A stretch of 36,907 nucleotides of DNA, from contig WGMU01000126.1 of assembly GCA_016124895.1 (NCBI GenBank), forward strand, positions 1-36,907, given 5' to 3'. Positions 17,282-24,680 of the stretch are shown piece by piece. Position 1 is the first letter of the stretch. The number at the start of each line of letters is the position of its first letter. Source of the DNA: a bacterium. Its GTDB lineage: Bacteria > Planctomycetota > Planctomycetia > Planctomycetales > Planctomycetaceae. Below the pieces are notes generated by a model, which had not been told where the DNA came from, did no database searches, and worked only from the letters and a program-made list of their open reading frames with translations. A program made the translations under genes and the position numbers.

Positions 17282-17617
17282 GTGTCCCCCCCCCTGAGCC
17301 CTCGACTCCTGGCCCTCCCCACTTTGGTTGCAGCCGTCGGGCCGCGCCAGGCGCCTCCTGACACCAGCGCATCATGAACTGGGAATCTGTTTCAGGCAGA
17401 GCCACTCCATTCCGGAGGCCATTGTCAGGCCGCCGGGATACGCCCTGAAAGTGCTGGTCCAGCCTCCGCGGCGCTGAAACTCCGGCGGGATTGAATCGGC
17501 AGGGTCTTGTCGCCAGAATACCCGCCCGATTCAGACGTTGTAATCGTCGAACCTCGGTCGAAGTACCTGAGAATCGCCGCTTCTCCCGAATTGCCAATGA
17601 CTTACAGGTAGTACGAA
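17282..17617. other. Region without a recognisable gene
   Basis: About 340 bp upstream of the truncated mobile gene and before the 82-codon plus-strand gene. A C-rich run lies near 17284-17295. The minus-strand frame stays open through here, but its composition (Arg- and Pro-rich, no motif) and the well-placed GTG at 17228 argue that it is not coding. No repeat or promoter is convincing. Confidence 0.5.
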
Positions 17618-17866
17618 ATGCCACTCAAAACGGACACTCTCCAGCGTCAGCTTGCTCTGGCAACCGAAGATCTTCAGAAACGAGTGAAGGTACTTGACGA
17701 AAAGGGTGTCGACGCGAAAGGCCGCAGCCGCGATTCGCAATGGCGCAGCTTGAACGCCAAATGCCGCAGAATCCGTCATCGCATCGCCGTCGTCGGCGAG
17801 ATTGCTGAACGTGACGCAGAATGCGAACGCCGCAAGCAGGAATCTGCCGAAGATTCCGGCGAATAA
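17618..17866 (+). CDS. Small helical hypothetical protein (82 aa)
   Basis: Starts at ATG 17618 with only a weak AGG about ten nt upstream. The product is highly charged and predicted helical throughout (for example TLQRQLALATEDLQKRVKVL and SQWRSLNAKCRRIRHRI). It resembles short planctomycete proteins of unknown function with a KWR-LNAKCR-I--R pattern, so I think it is a real gene and not a chance frame. It has no signal peptide or cysteine motif beyond one Cys in each half. It sits alone, upstream of tRNA-Ser. Its function is unknown. Confidence 0.6.
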   Translation: MPLKTDTLQRQLALATEDLQKRVKVLDEKGVDAKGRSRDSQWRSLNAKCRRIRHRIAVVGEIAERDAECERRKQESAEDSGE

Positions 17867-17963
17867 GTGTTGCGTGAGCCTGCTCGCCACGCGAGTGGTT
17901 CTCCAGGCAACGATCTGTTCCGGCAGCTTCGCCTGCCAGCTCGGCCACGGGGACAGATGATCC

Positions 17964-18050
<87 letters not shown>

Positions 18051-18062
18051 CCTTCACTGACA

Positions 18063-18105
18063 TCGCCCTCGTAAGCCCTTGAAAACAAATGGCTTACGGG
18101 GGCGA
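18063..18105 (+). terminator. Hairpin downstream of tRNA-Ser
   Basis: A 15-bp stem (TCGCCCTCGTAAGCC with GGCTTACGGGGGCGA, one G-U pair) closes a 13-nt loop, 12 nt after the tRNA. The following bases TTCTC are only weakly U-rich, so it may act as a terminator or as a 3' processing barrier. A second small hairpin (ATTGGCAC / GTGCCAAT, 18111-18134) follows. Confidence 0.6.
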
Positions 18106-18137
18106 TTCTCATTGGCACAGGCGAGTGTGCCAATGAT

Positions 18138-18329
18138 CCTGGGGTTCCGGGTGCTCCGCAGTTCCGTCCTCAAGTAGCCGGATGCTCAGAGTAGAAAAGC
18201 GAGCGTAGCCCGGAGACGAAGCCGTAACGGAGGCGCGTAGCGAGGGACGAGCGAAGATGCCGGAGTGGAGAGCGAAGTCGGCGTGGCGTAGCGAGCGGCG
18301 CATGGAGAACAAACACATTTCGTTTGTCC
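18138..18329 (+). repeat. 192-bp dispersed repeat, copy 1
   Basis: This block aligns without net gaps to 24451-24642. Shared stretches include GTGCTCCGCAGTTCCGTCC with TCAAGTAGCCGG directly following, GAGCCGTAACGGAGGC (A for G in this copy at one position) and GTGGAGAGCGAAGTCGG. The first bases read LGFRVLRSSVLK-stop in plus frame, the end of an FGE-type gene whose upstream part is absent here. The reverse strand stays open through both copies but shows no protein-like features. It is probably a mobile or recombinogenic 3'-end cassette. Confidence 0.85.
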
Positions 18330-18454
18330 AGTGGCACACCAGCGATGGCATTAGGATTCCCCCGTCCGGCCTGCCGAAGAGGCAGTGATCTGACCGGACT
18401 TCTGAAGATTGCACGCGCCTCACCTCAACATGTCCGGCTCTGGTTGCCCCGGCT

Positions 18455-18589
18455 TAGTTGGACAGTGCCACTTTTGCATGGTGTCATAACCCGAAGCGTC
18501 AGCGAGGGAACGGGTTATGAGAAATTCCTCGCTGACGCTTCGGGTTATGATTTCGGGGCGTTTCGCCGCAAAGTGGCGCTGTCCAATTA
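18455..18589. mobile_element. MITE/REP-like nested palindrome
   Basis: Outer inverted repeats TTGGACAGTGCCACTTT (18458-18474) and AAAGTGGCGCTGTCCAA (18570-18586) differ at one base. Inside lies a perfect 24-bp inverted repeat, 18484-18507 against 18527-18550, with a 19-nt loop that carries a further copy of the half-site CGGGTTATGA. The inner arms (CCCGAAGCGTCAGCGAGG) are a repeat I recognise from many planctomycete genomes. It carries no coding sequence. The structure suggests a REP-like palindrome sitting inside a small non-autonomous element. Confidence 0.7.
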
Positions 18590-18764
18590 GGAACGCGTCC
18601 AAAACAAGTTCCTTATTTTCTTTAATTCCCAGGAAAATCAGGACCGGGCGCGCAACGGTTTTCGATCGAGACGTCTGACGTCAGCACGCGGGACTTCTGG
18701 TCAGAATTGGTCGGACAAACGCTGCGAGATTTCCCGGAATCCTCACGTTGCCAGAGAGACGACG
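18590..18764 (+). promoter_or_regulatory. Leader region of the caspase gene cluster
   Basis: The 175 bp between the palindrome and the first caspase gene hold the only obvious space for the promoter of the plus-strand caspase cluster. An AT-rich patch (TTATTTTCTTTAATT) lies at about 18612-18626. A direct repeat GACGTC(T/A)GACGTC-like occurs near 18670-18683. No promoter matches consensus well enough to be called. Confidence 0.3.
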
Positions 18765-20381
18765 ATGAATGATCACAGTTCGCTGCAACCGTTTCGTGTG
18801 ATCAATGCTGGGATCAACGCTGGACTGGCGTTGCTGCTGACGACCGCGTCTGTTCACGGTCAGGATGGGTCAGGGGATGTGTCGACCCTCCGGCAGGACA
18901 CACCCAGCTTCCTGGTTCGTGCTGAGGTGAACCGCGAGTCTCGCGACTACCGTGAAGGCGACACGTTCTCGCTGAAAGTCGTCTCGGAGAAGGACGCGTA
19001 TCTGTACGTGATCTACCAGCAGGCTGACGGAGCGACGTATCAGGTCTTCCCGAACTCCGCTCAGCCGGACAACCGCATCCGGGCAAAGCAGGCGGTGCAG
19101 ATTCCCGCTGAGGACGACCTGTTCCGCTGGCGCATCGCTGCTCCGTTCGGAACAGAAACCGTCAAAGTCATCGCCGCGGAACAGCCGCTGAAAGGCCTGT
19201 CCGATCCGCGGCTGCGGTCGAAGCGGTTCAACCCGGTCAGCTCGGAAGTCGTCAAAGGCATCAGTTTGGAACTGGGGGCCGAGACGCCGGATCAATCGCC
19301 GACGAACAATGGAACGAACAACGTGCCGGTCATCCCCGTCAGCACCGGAGTCCACTGGGCGGAATGTGAGATCACGGTCACAACGTATCCCCGGAACCAG
19401 GAACTGGAAGCTTCGGGTGCGAAGCGGTTCGGTGTCTTCTTTGGCGTCTCCGAACACAAGTACGCGCTGCTGCAGGAACTGTTTTCCGGCAGCAATTCCA
19501 ATCTCTCCAGTCCCCACCGCGACGCGCGATATCTGGCCGAGCAACTGAACGACATTGGAGATTTGAATGGCTCGCGAGTCTACACCAACGACAAAGCCAC
19601 GCGAGCTAATCTGGAAGAAGCCATCACAAAATGGCTGCCCGAGAAATCTCGGCCAGGCGACACGGTCATCATCTACTTCTCCGGGCACGGCGGGCAGATT
19701 CCGGACGACAACGGCGACGAAAGTGACCACGAAGACGAGTTCCTGATCCCCAACGATTACTTTGGTCTGGCCGAATTGCTGGGCCTGCTGAAACAGGCGA
19801 AAGAAGGTAACGTCCAGGAAAGCCTGCGTTCGCTGCTGGAATTCGGACGACGGCTGCTGCAGCGTGTCAGCGCTCCTGAAAAAGCGTCGGAACTGCTGGC
19901 TCGTTCAACGGGCGTCACAGACGACCTGTTCGGACACTGGCTACAGTCGCTCGATGATCGGCAGGTCATTGTCATTCTGGATATCTGTCACGCTGGCGGG
20001 TTCTCGACTCAGGAGAAGGACATTGATGAGACGGAGAGGCCAGCAAAGGGCTTCGATTTCCTGGATCGCGAGGTCTCGCGTCTGAAGGACATCGGCCAGG
20101 GCAACATTGTCCTGCTGACCTCCAGTACGACCGAGGAGCTGTCACTGGTTCGGCCGGACGGAGAACTCAGCGTGATGACTTATCACCTGCTCAACGTGCT
20201 GAAAGAGGCACGGGGACCTCTGGACATAGACACCGCCTACGAACGTGTGAAAGCTCAAATGCAGGCCTACTTCGAGTCGGAGGAGTTTCTGGCCAGGAAC
20301 CGCGAGCGTAAGAAGCCGGCAAAGCCGCATCACCCGGTACTTTACAAGCAGACGACCGAGCGCGTCTGGCTGAAGCCGTGA
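18765..20381 (+). CDS. Exported caspase-like peptidase with DUF4384-like domain (538 aa)
   Basis: This is the first of three consecutive plus-strand caspase-fold genes. The ATG at 18765 is preceded by AGAGAGACG. Residues 1-32 form a signal peptide (GINAGLALLLTTASVHG). Residues about 48-142 match the DUF4384 pattern: YREGDTFSLKVVSEKDAYLY, VFPNSAQPDNRI, then APFGTETVKVIA. The peptidase C14 (caspase/metacaspase) domain spans about 220-520. It has the catalytic His in YFSGHGGQ (H308) and the catalytic Cys in ILDICHAGGF (C408), so the dyad is intact. An insertion of about 60 residues after DEFLIPNDYFG separates the two catalytic motifs more widely than usual. Metacaspase-type enzymes cut after Arg or Lys; substrate preference here is unknown. 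It probably acts outside the cytoplasm. The next gene starts 26 nt downstream. Confidence 0.93.
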   Translation: MNDHSSLQPFRVINAGINAGLALLLTTASVHGQDGSGDVSTLRQDTPSFLVRAEVNRESRDYREGDTFSLKVVSEKDAYLYVIYQQADGATYQVFPNSAQPDNRIRAKQAVQIPAEDDLFRWRIAAPFGTETVKVIAAEQPLKGLSDPRLRSKRFNPVSSEVVKGISLELGAETPDQSPTNNGTNNVPVIPVSTGVHWAECEITVTTYPRNQELEASGAKRFGVFFGVSEHKYALLQELFSGSNSNLSSPHRDARYLAEQLNDIGDLNGSRVYTNDKATRANLEEAITKWLPEKSRPGDTVIIYFSGHGGQIPDDNGDESDHEDEFLIPNDYFGLAELLGLLKQAKEGNVQESLRSLLEFGRRLLQRVSAPEKASELLARSTGVTDDLFGHWLQSLDDRQVIVILDICHAGGFSTQEKDIDETERPAKGFDFLDREVSRLKDIGQGNIVLLTSSTTEELSLVRPDGELSVMTYHLLNVLKEARGPLDIDTAYERVKAQMQAYFESEEFLARNRERKKPAKPHHPVLYKQTTERVWLKP

Positions 20382-20407
20382 CGGTTCCACGTGAGAGGAC
20401 AGATACG

Positions 20408-21943
20408 ATGACCAAGTGGTTGCAGTTTTACAGACAACTCCCTGCCGCTCTTTCGATTGTCGTTGCGCTGACGTTCGTCGCCACAGCCTCGGCCTTCGAC
20501 CAGGAACGGAATCCCGATTCAGAAAACACAGAGCAGGCACAGGACACTGGCCGTTTCCCTGGATCGGCGCTGATCAACTCGCGTCCTCCTTTTCTGGTGG
20601 GTGTCGTGGTGAACCACGCTGACGGCAAATATCGCGAAGGCGAGACGCTGCAGATTTCTTTCATGGCCGAAGAAAAGGCCTATCTGTACCTGCTGTACCA
20701 CCAGGCGGACAGCCAGAGTCTGCTGCTGTTTCCCAACGCTGCTGCCCCGGACAATCTGGTTGCCGCGGGAAAGCCAGTGCGTGTCCCACCAGACGGCCTG
20801 CCTCCCGAACGCCAGTACCGATTCCGTATCCAGGCTCCGTTCGGCCAGGAGGTGCTTCAGGTGCTGGCCGTTCGGCAACCGATTGCGGAGCTGAACAAAC
20901 TGGCCGCTGGCTCGCAGAAGGCGGCTTCCGTCGATCCGGCGTTGATCGAGCAGCTCGCTAAGACGCTGGTCAGCGATCCGACGATGTGGACCGAACACCG
21001 CGTTCGAATTCAGACGACTTCAAAAGACGGTCGTGTTCGCCCCGAAGTTCGTCCGGAACGGCCCACTGAACCAGATCGGCCTCAGCGACCCCATGGCAAT
21101 CCCAACCGAGCGACACCAGAAGCCATCGCGTCAAAACGGCGACTGGGGCTGTTCATCGGGATCGGGCAGTACCAGGAACCAGCTCTGGCAGCAACTCATA
21201 AGGAACTGGCTGACTCCGCCCATGTGATGTACGACCTGATGCTCAAGCAGGGTCAGCTTGATGCCGAACGGACAAAGCTTGTGTTGAATGAGCAGGCGAC
21301 ACGAGCGTCACTCGAAGAACTGTTTCTGAAATGGCTGCCCTCAGTATCCGATCCAGGCGACGTCGTCTTTATCTACTTCTCCGGACACGCGGGTCAGTTT
21401 CCGACAGATGATCCCAGAGAACCGGATGGTCTGGATGAAACGCTCGCGCCGTACGACCTGACTGCCGGCGAGGAGCAACTTCCGGTTGAACAGCGCCGGA
21501 AACTGCTGCGGGATTCCAGCATTCTGGACGACACACTGGCCCGCTGGCTGGAAGAACTGTCCGGCCGCCAGGTAGTGCTGATACTCGACACATGCCACAG
21601 CGGAGGGATCGTTACCAGCAAGCGACTGCGGGCGGATTCATTCCTGGTCGATGAGGCCGCACGGGTGAAAGACGTCAGTCAAATGAACACACTGATTCTG
21701 ACCTCGTGCGCGGCCGACGAGCAAAGTCTGTTTGAAGGTACTCCCAACGGGACCATGTGGTTCACTTACTGTCTGACCGAAGCGATCAGCAAGCGCGAGG
21801 CAAACAGACCGCTGACAGTCCAGGCTGCCTTTGAGCATTCAGCACGACGAATGAAAGAACTGCTGCTTGAAGGGAACGCTGACCGGGAACAGAAGCCTTC
21901 GATGTCTGACCGGATTCTGCTGCCCGTTGCTCTGGCACCTTAA
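20408..21943 (+). CDS. Exported caspase-like peptidase with DUF4384-like domain (511 aa)
   Basis: This gene is paralogous to the one before it, in the same domain order. The ATG at 20408 is preferred, with GAGG nine nt upstream; an in-frame GTG at 20378 would overlap the previous stop. A signal peptide covers about residues 1-30 (LPAALSIVVALTFVATASAF). The DUF4384-like domain is at about 60-160 (YREGETLQISFMAEEKAYLY, then LLLFPNAAAPDNLV). A Pro/Arg-rich linker (about 207-237) leads to the caspase domain from about 243, with the catalytic His in YFSGHAGQ (H327) and the Cys in ILDTCHSGG (C396). The lack of a long insertion between the motifs distinguishes it from the first paralogue. It was probably generated by tandem duplication, is co-transcribed with its neighbours and is exported. 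Confidence 0.93.
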   Translation: MTKWLQFYRQLPAALSIVVALTFVATASAFDQERNPDSENTEQAQDTGRFPGSALINSRPPFLVGVVVNHADGKYREGETLQISFMAEEKAYLYLLYHQADSQSLLLFPNAAAPDNLVAAGKPVRVPPDGLPPERQYRFRIQAPFGQEVLQVLAVRQPIAELNKLAAGSQKAASVDPALIEQLAKTLVSDPTMWTEHRVRIQTTSKDGRVRPEVRPERPTEPDRPQRPHGNPNRATPEAIASKRRLGLFIGIGQYQEPALAATHKELADSAHVMYDLMLKQGQLDAERTKLVLNEQATRASLEELFLKWLPSVSDPGDVVFIYFSGHAGQFPTDDPREPDGLDETLAPYDLTAGEEQLPVEQRRKLLRDSSILDDTLARWLEELSGRQVVLILDTCHSGGIVTSKRLRADSFLVDEAARVKDVSQMNTLILTSCAADEQSLFEGTPNGTMWFTYCLTEAISKREANRPLTVQAAFEHSARRMKELLLEGNADREQKPSMSDRILLPVALAP

Positions 21944-22012
21944 ACGTCACCACTCAATTCACCTGAGTTCCTGTATCTAATAACCGCCAGCCATTCCACG
22001 GGAATCTGAGCC

Positions 22013-24112
22013 ATGCACTCCGCAAATCATCGACAGAATCTGAAGCATCGATATTGGTGGAACCTTTTTGTGTCGACGATCCTGGCGGCCGTAACAGTCG
22101 TTCTGGGTTTGTCGCAATGTACGGCAGCCGATGAAGGCGAGCAGTGGGCGCTGCTGATCGGCGTTGAAAAGTACGAGAACGTCGTGCCGCTGCAGTTCAC
22201 GGTCAATGACGTGCATCAGTTACGCGATACATTATGGACCTACGGAGGCTACGGCCACCGGAATGTCATGGAGCTGACCGATGATCGTTCGGAAAAGGAA
22301 CTGCAGCCTTACGCGGCATCGTTGAAGGAACAGTTGCCTAAGTGGCTCGCCCGCCCAAAGGCAGGAGACCGCGTGCTGGTCTTTTTCAGCGGTCACGGTT
22401 TTCAGGCGGCAGACGGTCGGATGTACCTGGCTCCGCTCGACTTTCAGAAAGATCAGCCGGAAGAAACCGGACTGTCGGTGGACTGGTTACGGCAGCAGAT
22501 CGAAGGCTGCAAGGCTGAATTCAAACTGCTGGTAATCGATTCCTGCCATGCAGGCTCCGAGAAGGACGCTGACAGCAAAGACGACAATCTGTCAGCCAGC
22601 GCTCTTGGCGACGAGTTCAAGAGCGTTGAAGGAGTCGTCACGCTGGCCAGTTGCAAAGCCGACGAGAAGAGTCAGATCTGGCGGGAAAAGCAGCGTTCGC
22701 TGTACAGCTACTGGCTCAACGAAGGTCTGAAGGGGCATGCCGACCGCGACAGCGATGGCCGCGTCGACATCGACGAACTCCACAAATACGTCAGTCGCCG
22801 AGTCACTCACACAGCAGATGTGCGATTTCCACGGCCGCAGACTCCGGTACGAATTATTGGCCCGCGTGTGACCGGTGTGCCGGCGATCGTTTCACTGAAC
22901 CCTCAACCTTTGCGGAAGCTGCTGTCCAACATGGCCGAACATGTCGCGAATCTACTGGACGAGCACCGTCTGGCGCGCGTGGGTGTTCTGGAGTTCTCAG
23001 ACGACAGCCGACTGCAGGAAGTGCTTGGCGGAAACTTCGGACTGCTGGGAAAATTCTGCGGCGATGAACTGGAACGTCAGCTTACAGAGCTGAGCCTCGA
23101 CAGCGACTTTCGCATCGTTGACCGCAATCAGATTCGCGAAGCCATGCTGAAACAGGGCGGCCTTGAACTGGCGGACCTGTCTTCAAAAGTGCGACTCGTC
23201 AGCCTGTCGAAGGGTGTCGGCGACATGCCGGTGATGGCTCTTGGCTCGATTCGTGGCCGGGATGGCGCCGTCCTGCGTCTGCAGTGTGAGCTGAAAGATA
23301 CCAATACCGGAGACCTGATCGGCATCACGGGCGGTTCGGCAGCGCTCAGTGAAGACGACTGGGCGATGCAGGGGCAGAGTGTCGTGGTCCGCCCGGAAGA
23401 TCGTCGCCCGGAGTTTCTGACAAGTGGCGAACAGCCCCGACCTGAATCCGAACAGGTGATTGAGCGTCTGGATCAACGGGTTCAGGGCGGCCATGCTTTG
23501 CGGGATCCCGTGTTTCGGGAAAAATTCAACGTGCAACTGAAAGTCAACGGCGAAGTCCGCGAAGGATCGTTTCGAGGCAACGACTATTTCGTTCCGGTCC
23601 GCAAAGGTGACGTCTACAGCGTTCGCATATCCAACAACAGCGGCCAACTGGCCATCATGCGGATGCTGGTTGATGGTCTGGATACGACGCTGAAAGTTGC
23701 CGAAAAGGGGCTGGCCACGGACCTGTGGGGGCAGCCGGTTACGCATCTCGATCAGGCGGGCATCCGGTATCTGGATCCCAAAGGCGAAGAGCTGCGCGGC
23801 GGCCCTCCTGTATGGGAAGTCATGGGCTTTACCACGAAAACCGGAACGAAGGGTAAGATCCGGCAGTTCGAGATTGTTGACGCTGCAGAATCTCTGGCGG
23901 GCCGACAGGGATTCACGGACCAGATTGGACTCATTACGGTCGCCTTCTATGCCCCGGCTGGTGGCACGCGGGGCTCTCTGGGAACGGCCGCTGGGCAGGA
24001 ACGTGACCGCGAAATACTGACGCGCGAGGGGCCGAAACCAGGTAACCTGCTGGGCGTTGTTCATATACGGTACGTTGACGCTGATGCCCTGGCTGTCGCC
24101 GGGAACAACTGA
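22013..24112 (+). CDS. Exported caspase-like peptidase with CsgG/FlgO-like middle domain (699 aa)
   Basis: Third caspase gene, 69 nt after the second. The N-terminal membrane segment (STILAAVTVVLGLSQCTAA) is a signal peptide, with a Cys at 36 that could be lipidated although the preceding LSQ is not a standard lipobox. The caspase domain occupies about residues 43-285: WALLIGVEKYEN, FFSGHGF (H128) and VIDSCHAG (C178), an intact dyad. Residues 244-255 (DRDSDGRVDIDE) match an EF-hand calcium loop. Residues about 300-455 (RVGVLEFSD, LERQLTELS, FRIVDRNQI, then LQCELKDTNTGDLI) resemble the CsgG/FlgO-type fold of envelope lipoproteins. The C-terminal about 200 residues are beta-rich (FNVQLKVNGEVREGSF, YFVPVRKGDVYSVRISN) and unassigned. 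It has no DUF4384-like domain. It is probably an envelope-associated protease. Confidence 0.92.
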   Translation: MHSANHRQNLKHRYWWNLFVSTILAAVTVVLGLSQCTAADEGEQWALLIGVEKYENVVPLQFTVNDVHQLRDTLWTYGGYGHRNVMELTDDRSEKELQPYAASLKEQLPKWLARPKAGDRVLVFFSGHGFQAADGRMYLAPLDFQKDQPEETGLSVDWLRQQIEGCKAEFKLLVIDSCHAGSEKDADSKDDNLSASALGDEFKSVEGVVTLASCKADEKSQIWREKQRSLYSYWLNEGLKGHADRDSDGRVDIDELHKYVSRRVTHTADVRFPRPQTPVRIIGPRVTGVPAIVSLNPQPLRKLLSNMAEHVANLLDEHRLARVGVLEFSDDSRLQEVLGGNFGLLGKFCGDELERQLTELSLDSDFRIVDRNQIREAMLKQGGLELADLSSKVRLVSLSKGVGDMPVMALGSIRGRDGAVLRLQCELKDTNTGDLIGITGGSAALSEDDWAMQGQSVVVRPEDRRPEFLTSGEQPRPESEQVIERLDQRVQGGHALRDPVFREKFNVQLKVNGEVREGSFRGNDYFVPVRKGDVYSVRISNNSGQLAIMRMLVDGLDTTLKVAEKGLATDLWGQPVTHLDQAGIRYLDPKGEELRGGPPVWEVMGFTTKTGTKGKIRQFEIVDAAESLAGRQGFTDQIGLITVAFYAPAGGTRGSLGTAAGQERDREILTREGPKPGNLLGVVHIRYVDADALAVAGNN

Positions 24113-24147
24113 GATTCGACGCTTTCTCAGTCAGAGAAGAGCGGACC

Positions 24148-24325
24148 ATGCTGAGTTCCCGATGTATCTCCACGGTCTTGCTGTTAACTGCCTTTTGCTC
24201 GATCAGTCGTGTTGCCGCTGGAGCTGACGAATTCTCTGGTCAACGCTGATTGGGGTTGATGACTACGCTCAGGCGACTGACCTGAAGTACTGTGGGGCCG
24301 ACATGCTGGCCCTGCGGGATCAGCC
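24148..24325 (+). pseudogene. Truncated fourth caspase gene
   Basis: An ATG at 24148, with AGAGAAGAG upstream and 35 nt after the third caspase gene, opens a 33-codon frame with a signal-peptide-like sequence (CISTVLLLTAFCSISRVAAG), ending at a TGA at 24247-24249. In another frame the sequence continues TLIGVDDYAQATDLKYCGAD and MLALRDQ, the start of a caspase domain (compare WALLIGVEKYEN in the intact gene). The bases lost around GGTCAACGCTGATTGG account for the frameshift. Similarity stops at about 24320, before the catalytic His and Cys, where FGE-type sequence begins. It is non-functional. Confidence 0.8.
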
Positions 24326-24490
24326 GATCCACAGGGGCCGTCGTCACCGGGCTCGAGCCGGGTGTACCGGGGCGGGGGCTGGAGCGACGCCCCGCTGAGC
24401 TGCCGGTCGGCGATCCGCCTCTGGAACGCGCCCGGCTCCCGGTTCAGCTTCCTGGGCTTCCGTGTGCTCCGCAGTTCCGTCCTCAAGTAG
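24326..24490 (+). pseudogene. C-terminal end of an FGE-type (SUMF1) gene, DGR variable-region-like
   Basis: From GAT at 24326 to TAG at 24488-24490 a frame reads DPQGPSSPGSSRVYRGGGW, then SDAPLSCRSAIRLWNAPGSR and FSFLGFRVLRSSVLK. RVxRGGxW, CRSAxR and GFRV are the hallmarks of the C-terminus of the formylglycine-generating-enzyme / sulfatase-modifying-factor fold. The N-terminal roughly 80 percent of such a protein is missing. Its codons at positions that are usually Asn (AAC) are TAC, AGC, GAC, AGC, ATC, CTC, TCC, TTC and similar NNC codons, the pattern left by adenine-directed mutagenesis in diversity-generating retroelement (DGR) targets. No reverse transcriptase or template repeat is present in the window. 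Confidence 0.7.
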
Positions 24491-24642
24491 CCGGAGGCTC
24501 AGGGCTGGGAAGCGAGCGCAGCTCGGAGACGGAGCCGTAACGGAGGCACGCAGCGAGGGACGAGCGGAGATGCCGTAGTGGAGAGCGAAGTCGGAGCGGC
24601 GGAGCGAGCGGCAAGCGTTGAACAGGCTCATTTCCTTTGTTC
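24451..24642 (+). repeat. 192-bp dispersed repeat, copy 2
   Basis: Collinear with 18138-18329, at a constant offset of 6313 bp. It begins within the last codons of the FGE-type fragment (CTGGGCTTCCG) and runs about 150 bp beyond the stop codon. The two copies bracket the caspase cluster in direct orientation, so recombination between them would delete all three intact caspase genes. Confidence 0.85.
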
Positions 24643-24680
24643 ACTGCACCCTTGCGGGTCGCACAGCCACGCGACGAGAC

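Noticed and set aside
18870-19730. 286-codon minus-strand frame
   Set aside because: Antisense to the first caspase gene, whose domains and catalytic motifs are clear on the plus strand.
23183-24064. 293-codon minus-strand frame
   Set aside because: Antisense to the third caspase-like gene; no motif or start signal.
24344-24631. Minus-strand frame shared by both 192-bp repeat copies (SLR--DFALH-GI-ARPSLRA)
   Set aside because: It is open in both copies and could be mistaken for a conserved protein, but the DNA identity explains it, and in copy 2 the plus strand of part of it is an FGE C-terminus. The composition is not protein-like.
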